Below are positions 58,766 to 64,000 of a DNA stretch of 64,000 bases, one piece after another (position 1 is the first letter of the stretch; each line of letters begins with the position of its first letter). The stretch is from Treponema_C sp050320395 (GTDB lineage: Bacteria > Spirochaetota > Spirochaetia > Treponematales > Treponemataceae). The notes under the pieces were generated by a model. It had not been told where the DNA came from and searched no databases. It worked only from the letters and a program-made list of their open reading frames with translations. Made by a program: the position numbers and the translations under genes. Where the stretch lies: positions 496,001 through 560,000 of the forward strand of contig NZ_CP144459.1 of assembly GCF_050320395.1 (NCBI RefSeq). The letters run 5' to 3'.

Positions 58766-58766
58766 G

Positions 58767-59555
58767 ATGAATATTGTTTTGTTTAGCGAACGCGATAATT
58801 ATTTTTTCCCTTTGAACGATGAGCGCACGCGCCATATTTCCCGCATACTCAAAAAAAAAGAGGGCGATACCTTTGAAGCGGGCATTGAAGGCGGTATGGC
58901 GGGGAAGGCGCGTATTCTGTCTTTGAACGATGAGGGCTTGAGCTTTGACTTTACTCCCCTGAGCAACGGAAAGCCTCTTTTTCCTGTGGAAATGATTGTC
59001 GGCTTTCCGCGTCCCATTCAGCTCAAGCGCCTGTTCCGCGATATGGCCGGCTTGGGCGTTTCCCGTATTTTGCTGTGCGGAACCGAAACGGGCGAAAAAT
59101 CCTATATGGAATCGAAAATCGTCGAAAGGGGGGCCGCATACGAGGCTTTAAAAGACGGCAGCATTCAGGCGAAAAGCACTCATATTCCGAAGCTCGATAT
59201 ATTTGCATCCGTAAAAGACTGCCTTGCATCTCTTAACGCGGAAAAACACGCCGCCGGCCGAATTTCCGTGTGTTTGGATAACGTAAAAGCCGGCATGCCC
59301 TTGGGCAAATATATAAAAAATGCACTCGGTACACGGGACGGCTTCGCACGGGGCTGTGTTCCGAGCGGGAAGGACTGCCCGTCAATCCTTGTGCGCGCGG
59401 CAATCGGAAGCGAAAGGGGCTGGAGCGATGCCGAACGTGAAGCTTTTCGCTCAGCCGGCTTTGAGCTTTGCTCGATGGGAAGCAGGGTTTTGCGCACCGA
59501 AACGGCCGCAACGGTATCGGCATCGATTATTTTGGAAGCATTGGGGGTATTATGA
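58767..59555 (+). CDS. rsmE: 16S rRNA m3U1498 methyltransferase RsmE
   Basis: 262 residues. RsmE is a SPOUT-fold enzyme that methylates U1498 of 16S rRNA. The N-terminal PUA-like domain has FPLNDERTRHISRILKKKEGD; the SPOUT part has MIVGFPRPIQLKRLFRDMAG, KSTHIPKLDI, the knot segment AIGSERGWSDAEREAFRSAG and MGSRVLRTETAATVSASIIL. Length and motifs are normal. There is no clear ribosome site; a structured leader precedes it. It overlaps the next gene by ATGA and starts a four-gene operon ending in rsmG. Confidence 0.94.
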   Translation: MNIVLFSERDNYFFPLNDERTRHISRILKKKEGDTFEAGIEGGMAGKARILSLNDEGLSFDFTPLSNGKPLFPVEMIVGFPRPIQLKRLFRDMAGLGVSRILLCGTETGEKSYMESKIVERGAAYEALKDGSIQAKSTHIPKLDIFASVKDCLASLNAEKHAAGRISVCLDNVKAGMPLGKYIKNALGTRDGFARGCVPSGKDCPSILVRAAIGSERGWSDAEREAFRSAGFELCSMGSRVLRTETAATVSASIILEALGVL

Positions 59556-60358
59556 ACTGCGAACAGGTAAAAAACATTCTTTTATCCATAGAAAACACCG
59601 ATTTGGATTTTGAAATGATTTTCAGCGGAAAAGAAAGCAAAAAGGTAAACGGCTTATATAAGCCGGAAACGCGCGAAATTATTTTGCACAATAAAAACTT
59701 TAAAACAGACAATCAGCTTGTCTATACGGCAATTCACGAGTACACTCATCATTTATTGAACGAAGTACACTTGCGGGAAAATGCCGGCTTAAAGCCGCCG
59801 CAATATGCGCGTTCTCACACCAACGCGTTTTGGGCGAAGTTTCATTCCCTGTTGGAAATTGCAGAAGAAAAGGGCTTATATGTTATGGGGCTTGAGAACG
59901 CTCCGGAGCTTGCCGAATTGACCGAAAACATACGCAAAAACTATCTTGAAAAAAACGGTATTTTGATGCAGGAATTCGGAAAGCTTTTAGCCCGCGCGCA
60001 TGAGCTGTGTATGGAAGCGAATATCCGCTATGAAGATTATATAGACCGCTGTTTAAAACTTCCGCGTCAAGCGGCGCGCAGTATCGTCAGCGTTTCGGCA
60101 GCCGATATAAATCCTGCGGTCGGCTTTGAAAATATGAAAATGCTTGCTTCGGTACGCAGCCCCGAAAAAAGAAAAGAAGCGCAGAACCTGCTTGAAGGCG
60201 GTCAAAGTCCCGATTCGGTACGCGCCCTTATGAAAAAAAAAGCCGACGATGTTGACGTTAAAACGCGCTTGGAAAAAGAAAAGGCGCGCCTTGAAAAAAC
60301 AATCGGCATGTTGACAAGCCGCCTCGAAATGGTGGAGGAAAGCCTTGCAAACCTGTAA
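59552..60358 (+). CDS. Putative zinc-peptidase-like protein with HEXXH
   Basis: 268 residues; the start is fixed by the ATGA overlap with rsmE. The segment YTAIHEYTHHLLNEVHLRE contains HEXXH, followed by a downstream His (ARSHTNAFWAKFHSL). The pattern resembles ImmA/IrrE-like or SprT-like metalloprotease cores, but I do not recognise the family. The C-terminal third is helical with Lys/Glu-rich coiled-coil segments (LEKEKARLEKTIGMLTSRLE). No signal peptide, so it is cytoplasmic. It lies between two rRNA methyltransferase genes, probably co-expressed. Confidence 0.7.
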   Translation: MNCEQVKNILLSIENTDLDFEMIFSGKESKKVNGLYKPETREIILHNKNFKTDNQLVYTAIHEYTHHLLNEVHLRENAGLKPPQYARSHTNAFWAKFHSLLEIAEEKGLYVMGLENAPELAELTENIRKNYLEKNGILMQEFGKLLARAHELCMEANIRYEDYIDRCLKLPRQAARSIVSVSAADINPAVGFENMKMLASVRSPEKRKEAQNLLEGGQSPDSVRALMKKKADDVDVKTRLEKEKARLEKTIGMLTSRLEMVEESLANL

Positions 60359-61472
60359 ATGCCGCTTTCGGTGCGGGGGCTTTACGGGGCTTGTCCTTGC
60401 GATAAGCGCTGCATTAAGCGCAGTCTTTTCAGCTTCTCTTGCGGCGCAAAGCTCCTCGGCAGGGACTGTAGACAGTTCTTTTGCGCCCGTAACCGCTCCT
60501 CAGGCCCCCGTTCCTCCTTCGGTAACGCCTCCTGCAATTGAAGGAACCGCCGCACCGCAGCTGACCCCCTCATCGGATATGCATAAGGTTCCCGCCCGTC
60601 CCGAGCTTCCCCGAGCGCCTCAGCCTCCCGCAGCTTCTCAAAAGATGAGTTTTCCTCAAAATCCCGCTGTTCCGCGGACGCTTCAACAACCTTCGATGCC
60701 GGCGCAAACGGGCATGCCGAAAACGGCTTCCGGAAACTCTTCTCAAAGTTCTTTGAGCCGCGTTTCCAAGGGGGCCGTGCGAAACACTTCCCTAAGTGCG
60801 GCGGATATCGGTACGCTTTCATCCTTACTCGGAAGCGGAAATCTTTTGTCCATGCAGGGGCTCGGCGGAATGTTTTCCATATCCGGTATGCCCGACCCCC
60901 TGAGCGGCGGTGCTTCGGGAAACCTTATGAGCGGCGCCCTTGCCGGTGTAACGGGCGGGCAAAATCAAACGGCGGTTTTGCTCCAAGCCGTACTGGAAAA
61001 ACTGGATGATTTACAAAAAACGCTTGAATCGCAAAATCCCGGGAAGGACGGTGCCGCCGGAAGCGATACAAAAGCGGTACAGGATAAGGGGGGGCAGGGC
61101 GGCCGTATTTTGCGCTTTATTGCCGGAAATTACAATATTCTTCCGTCATGTACGGCCGTTTTTATATCCCGGCCCGAAGCCGACGGGAGCTTTTTGCTCA
61201 CCGGCGACCGCACATACCGCGCTTCCGATAAAATCTACCGCGAAACCTTTTATATGCTTTTTAAGGCTGCGGGGGCGGGAACCTTTAACGCAGCATTCAG
61301 CCTTTCGCAGCAGCCGGAAAATCATCAATCGCTGCTGTATGCTTTAACGCGGGCACCGTTTTTACAAGCAGTACGTACGGGCAATCTTGTAACCATGCGT
61401 GTTCTTACCGAAAACGTACAAACCGATTTACTTCTTGACATCGATTTTAACTCGCGAGGAAAAGACCGATGA
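60345..61472 (+). CDS. Exported Pro/Ala-rich hypothetical protein
   Basis: 375 residues from a TTG at 60345, which has a perfect GGAGG (60334-60338) 6 bases upstream; the gene begins inside the previous one, overlapping it by 14 bases. A signal peptide or anchor (FTGLVLAISAALSAVFSASL) is followed by a Pro/Ala-rich linker (about 40-130), a Gly/Ser-rich part with MQGLGGMFSISGMPDPLSGG, and a C-terminal domain (about 255-375) with ILRFIAGNYNILPSCTAVFI. No family is recognised. It overlaps rsmG by ATGA. Probably an envelope protein. Confidence 0.72.
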   Translation: MQTCKCRFRCGGFTGLVLAISAALSAVFSASLAAQSSSAGTVDSSFAPVTAPQAPVPPSVTPPAIEGTAAPQLTPSSDMHKVPARPELPRAPQPPAASQKMSFPQNPAVPRTLQQPSMPAQTGMPKTASGNSSQSSLSRVSKGAVRNTSLSAADIGTLSSLLGSGNLLSMQGLGGMFSISGMPDPLSGGASGNLMSGALAGVTGGQNQTAVLLQAVLEKLDDLQKTLESQNPGKDGAAGSDTKAVQDKGGQGGRILRFIAGNYNILPSCTAVFISRPEADGSFLLTGDRTYRASDKIYRETFYMLFKAAGAGTFNAAFSLSQQPENHQSLLYALTRAPFLQAVRTGNLVTMRVLTENVQTDLLLDIDFNSRGKDR

Positions 61473-62197
61473 CAAGAAAAAACTGTCGGCAAACGGTGCA
61501 GCCGGAAAATCTTTTGTACGATGGCTTACGGGAACTCGGCATGGGCACGGACGAAGCTTTTTGCGCCTCGGAAAAACTGCACCGTTATGTCAGCGAACTT
61601 GAATTATTCAATTCGGTATACGATTTAACCGCGGCAAAAAATAAAGAAGAAATAGAAGTGCGCCACATTTTGGACAGCCTTGCCGCACGCAAAGAATTGC
61701 TTAAACTTAAGGAAATAGTGTTAAAACAAAAGCGGACGGCTGCGGCATCCGGCACGGACGAGGACTTTGTGATAGCCGACATCGGAACGGGCGGAGGCTT
61801 ACCCGGTATTCCCCTTGCCCTTACCATGAGCGACACGAATTTTGTACTTGTCGAGCGCATGAGTAAACGCTGTCTTTTTTTGGAAAACTGCGCCGCAGTC
61901 CTCGGATTAAAAAACGTCCGCATAGAAAATATGGAAGCCGAAAGAATCGCACAAAACAGCTTCGACATTGCCGTGTTCAGAGCCTTTCGCCCGCTGGATA
62001 AAAAAATGCTCCGCATTTTGCTGAGGACTTTAAAACCGGGCGGCTTTTTGGCGGCCTATAAGGCGAAAAAAGAAAAAATCGATGAAGAAATGGGTGCCGT
62101 AAAGGAGTTTGTCCCGTCTTTTGAAGTGCTTCCCCTAAAGGTTCCTTTTTTGGAGGGACATGAGCGCAATTTGGTTGTCATTCCTAAGGAGAGGTAA
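61469..62197 (+). CDS. rsmG: 16S rRNA m7G527 methyltransferase RsmG (GidB)
   Basis: 242 residues; the start overlaps the preceding stop by ATGA. RsmG methylates G527 of 16S rRNA. Motifs are FNSVYDLTAAKNKEEIEVRH (N-terminal helix), IADIGTGGGLPGIPLAL (SAM motif I), FVLVERMSKRCLFLENCAAV, VRIENMEAERIAQ and IAVFRAFRPLDKKMLRILL. The usual N.T residues appear as NSVYDLTA. It is the last gene of the rsmE operon and is followed by a large structured intergenic element. Confidence 0.93.
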   Translation: MTRKNCRQTVQPENLLYDGLRELGMGTDEAFCASEKLHRYVSELELFNSVYDLTAAKNKEEIEVRHILDSLAARKELLKLKEIVLKQKRTAAASGTDEDFVIADIGTGGGLPGIPLALTMSDTNFVLVERMSKRCLFLENCAAVLGLKNVRIENMEAERIAQNSFDIAVFRAFRPLDKKMLRILLRTLKPGGFLAAYKAKKEKIDEEMGAVKEFVPSFEVLPLKVPFLEGHERNLVVIPKER

Positions 62198-62201
62198 AAG
62201 A

Positions 62202-62348
62202 GCGTGAGGGATTGAAGGGGGCGGGAGGGTGCGAGGCGGCTGCCGAGGCACAGCTCCCGCTTCCGAGCGGCGCGAGGAATGGAGCCGAACGGCGGAACCC
62301 CGCAAAGCCCGGCGGTATTTTTGCTTTGACGCAAAAATACCGGCACGC
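62202..62348. ncRNA. GC-rich structured intergenic element (unknown RNA or repeat)
   Basis: A 147-base element closed by GCGTG (62202-62206) and CACGC (62344-62348). Inside are a hairpin with GCGGGAG/CTCCCGC (62221-62227 with 62254-62260) and inner GTGC/GCAC, a GAGCGG...CCGAACGGCGG stretch, and a perfect 12-bp hairpin CGGTATTTTTGC-TTTGAC-GCAAAAATACCG (62313-62342). It lies between convergent rsmG and the PfkB gene and is far more GC-rich than its surroundings. It resembles the widespread AGGGATTGAAG...AGCCCGGC...GGCACGCCC intergenic elements that I recall from other bacteria; no Rfam family can be assigned. Confidence 0.55.
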
Positions 62349-62400
62349 CCTAAACCCTCGGAGGCTTCTTGTGCACGTTTTTTTTGTACACGTCCTGTGC

Positions 62401-63396
62401 TTAGAGTCCTTGTGCGATAAGGCCGCGAATCTCCTTTTCGCCGGGCATAACGCGCAGCGCTCCTTTTTTTTCGGTTACAAGGGAAGCTGCGGCGTTTGCA
62501 AAAAGGAGCATGGAGTGCAGGCGCTCTTTTGTAAAATCGGTAAAACCGTGTACCAGAATATCGTGCAAAATACAGGCTCCGAAGGTATCTCCCGCTCCGG
62601 TGGTATCTATCGTTTTTACCTTTTTAAAAGTCGGAAGGCTTTCATGTAAGCCTAAGCCGTCCGTACAGTCTTTGCCGGCATAGAATAGGGAAGCGCCCTT
62701 TTTGCCGCAGGTTACCCCGATAAGCGGAATATTGTACGACGAGCGCAAAGAGCGTACTCCTTCTTGTATGTCCGTACAGCCGGTTATAAATTCAAGCTCT
62801 TCTTCGGCGATTTTTAAAATATCGCACTGCGATAAGCCGTATTTGATGCGCTCTTTTGCGTGTGCAAGATTGTCCCACAGGGGGACACGTAAATTGGGAT
62901 CGAAAGAACATAGGGCGCCGTAGTTTTTTGCGCAGGAAAGGGCATATTCGGTTGCCGAAGCTGCAGGTTCGGCTGTCATGGAAAGGGAACCGTAGTGAAA
63001 AATGCGGGTACGCGACAAAAGTTCCGCATTGACTTCTCCGCTCGAAAGCCGGACGTCGGCGCCGTTTTTGCGGTAAAACGAAAAATCGCGGTCTCCGTCG
63101 TCTTTTATGTGCACAAAGGCGAGGGTGGTATTGTCGGTTTTGCTTACAATGAGGTTTTCCGTTCCGATTCCGACATCATTCAAAACGTCTTTTAAAAGAC
63201 GGCCGAACATATCGTCCCCGACCTTGCCTATAAACGAGGTCGAATGCCCTAGTTTTGTCAGCATGGAAAGAAGATTTGCCGGCGCTCCGCCGGGGTTCAC
63301 TTCCATAAGCCGGTTGCCCTGTTCGCTTAATCCGCTCGGTGTAAAATCGATAAGCAGTTCTCCCAACGCCGTAACGTCGATATTTTTTGCGTGCAT
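62401..63396 (-). CDS. PfkB family carbohydrate kinase (fructokinase-like)
   Basis: 331 residues with a strong ribosome site (AAAGGAGG). PfkB motifs are ALGELLIDFTPSG at the N-terminus, VNPGGAPANLLSMLTKLGHS (motif 1 with Gly-Gly), FIGKVGDDMFG and the C-terminal TIDTTGAGDTFGACILHDIL (motif 2 with the catalytic Asp). GELLIDFTP and the overall order suggest a fructokinase; ribokinase-like alternatives are not excluded. It begins 64 bases after the stop of a same-strand gene that runs into the window edge and is probably co-transcribed with it. Confidence 0.92.
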   Translation of the reverse strand: MHAKNIDVTALGELLIDFTPSGLSEQGNRLMEVNPGGAPANLLSMLTKLGHSTSFIGKVGDDMFGRLLKDVLNDVGIGTENLIVSKTDNTTLAFVHIKDDGDRDFSFYRKNGADVRLSSGEVNAELLSRTRIFHYGSLSMTAEPAASATEYALSCAKNYGALCSFDPNLRVPLWDNLAHAKERIKYGLSQCDILKIAEEELEFITGCTDIQEGVRSLRSSYNIPLIGVTCGKKGASLFYAGKDCTDGLGLHESLPTFKKVKTIDTTGAGDTFGACILHDILVHGFTDFTKERLHSMLLFANAAASLVTEKKGALRVMPGEKEIRGLIAQGL

Positions 63397-63460
63397 TGTT
63401 CCTCCTTTGGTTCCGTCTTTACCGCCCGTTTTTCGGTTGTTACCGCTGCTGCGGGGCGCT

Positions 63461-64000
63461 TTAGCGGCGCAAACGATCGGCTTTTTTCAGCCAATTGTAA
63501 AAGTCCAAACCGCTTACGCTTCCTTCGGGGGTAAAGCGCCTGCCGTCTATAAGGGGTATAATGTCTTCTTCGATAACGCCTAAAATCGAGTCGAAGTATA
63601 TCCGGTCGAGTTCCACGTCTTCCAAAGGACTTTTGCCGCGCTGCATATATTTTGTGCTGTAGCGGTTTAAAAGCGCAAAATCACCGCCTGCAATCATGTG
63701 CCATAAAAACAAGGCGGCGTCTTTACGCTTTGCGCTTCCTCCGCCGAGGTCGGCATCGGGGGCGTACCAGCCTTCTTTTTTTAATTGCTCTGCAAGAAGC
63801 TTTACCGCGCGCCGTTCGGTGCCGGTAATAAAGTCGAGGGCATGGCTGTTATCCTGCGTTAAGGCGGTCATATCGGAAAGAAGGATTGCATCGCGCTCGA
63901 TAATACGGGCACTGTCTTTATGTACAGCCCCTCCCAGCTCATGAAATTTTGCCGCCTGATCGCGCTGTTCGGCATACAGTTCCGTATACGCAGGCGGTAA
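63461..64000 (-). CDS. Hypothetical protein, C-terminal fragment cut by window edge
   Basis: The frame stays open leftward from the window edge at 64000 to a stop at 63461, giving at least 179 residues; the upstream portion reads ELYAEQRDQAAKFHELGG and RIIERDAILLSD. An internal ATG at 63871 is not necessarily the start. The visible part is soluble and helical, with TERRAVKLLAEQLKKEGWYA and KDAALFLWHMIAGGDFALL, and no recognised motif. It lies upstream of the PfkB kinase gene on the same strand. Confidence 0.75.
   Translation of the reverse strand, partial: LPPAYTELYAEQRDQAAKFHELGGAVHKDSARIIERDAILLSDMTALTQDNSHALDFITGTERRAVKLLAEQLKKEGWYAPDADLGGGSAKRKDAALFLWHMIAGGDFALLNRYSTKYMQRGKSPLEDVELDRIYFDSILGVIEEDIIPLIDGRRFTPEGSVSGLDFYNWLKKADRLRR

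Noticed and set aside
1..64000. tRNA, rRNA, CRISPR arrays, insertion sequences, phage genes
   Set aside because: No cloverleaf, no regularly spaced direct repeats and no transposase or integrase motif were found in any gap or frame. Short divergent RNAs could still be missed by eye.

Overview
The window looks like a chromosome segment of a Treponema-type spirochaete with moderate G+C. The grounds are a long archaeal-type PheS, many lipoproteins with loose spirochaetal lipoboxes (VSC, TAC, TGC, CSC), a bactofilin/M23 peptidase/YaaR/RicT cell-envelope cluster, an ApbE-type flavin transferase with several FMN-binding lipoproteins, and a MurE whose diamino-acid motif is not the DAP type. The species cannot be named from sequence alone. 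No tRNA, rRNA, CRISPR array, insertion sequence or prophage was seen.

Layout. 1-4.4 kb: four lipoprotein genes (one cut by the left edge, one transglutaminase-like, one leucine-rich). 4.5-5.3 kb: a BrnT/BrnA-like toxin-antitoxin pair with an operator-like palindrome over its promoter. 6.1-12.9 kb: a leftward run from tatD through dus, a spirochaetal hypothetical, a rhomboid protease and two exported proteins to pheS. 13.1-16.1 kb: M23 peptidase, bactofilin, YaaR and RicT/PSP1 behind a strong promoter. 16.9-21.9 kb: a five-gene [FeFe]-hydrogenase operon coding for a sensory HydS-like enzyme with PAS domain, a SpoIIE/PP2C phosphatase, two small [2Fe-2S] proteins and a catalytic-type hydrogenase. 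22-34.6 kb: a double cNMP-binding regulator, a PHP phosphoesterase, a ComM/YifB ATPase, a Na/Pi symporter, a metallophosphoesterase, a uracil/xanthine permease and the TrkA/TrkH potassium system.

34.7-41.4 kb is a divergent flavin/redox cluster: an FMN-binding lipoprotein, two paralogous rhodanese-like lipoproteins and ApbE on the minus strand, facing a large Fe-S/FAD/NAD(P)H oxidoreductase on the plus strand. Two further lipoprotein flavoreductases with FMN-binding domains lie at 47.7-50.0 and 53.6-55.5 kb. Together they suggest an extracytoplasmic electron-transfer system built on covalently bound FMN, with ApbE as the maturase. The rest is housekeeping: ddl-murE, a DUF2339 membrane protein, a DUF4143 ATPase, an AraC/GyrI-type regulator, acyl-CoA ligase-purA, rsmE to rsmG, and a PfkB sugar kinase followed by an edge-truncated gene.

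Regulation. Sigma70-like promoters with 16-17 base spacers are readable at many genes. At least five genes (purA, trkA, a PHP gene, a methyltransferase and a lipoprotein gene) have an extended -10 ending only 6-7 bases before the start codon and no Shine-Dalgarno, which implies leaderless mRNAs. Structured non-coding elements include a roughly 147-base GC-rich folded element after rsmG, a long CAAAG-type inverted repeat after the uracil permease gene, and terminator-like hairpins in front of the FMN-binding lipoprotein gene and apbE.
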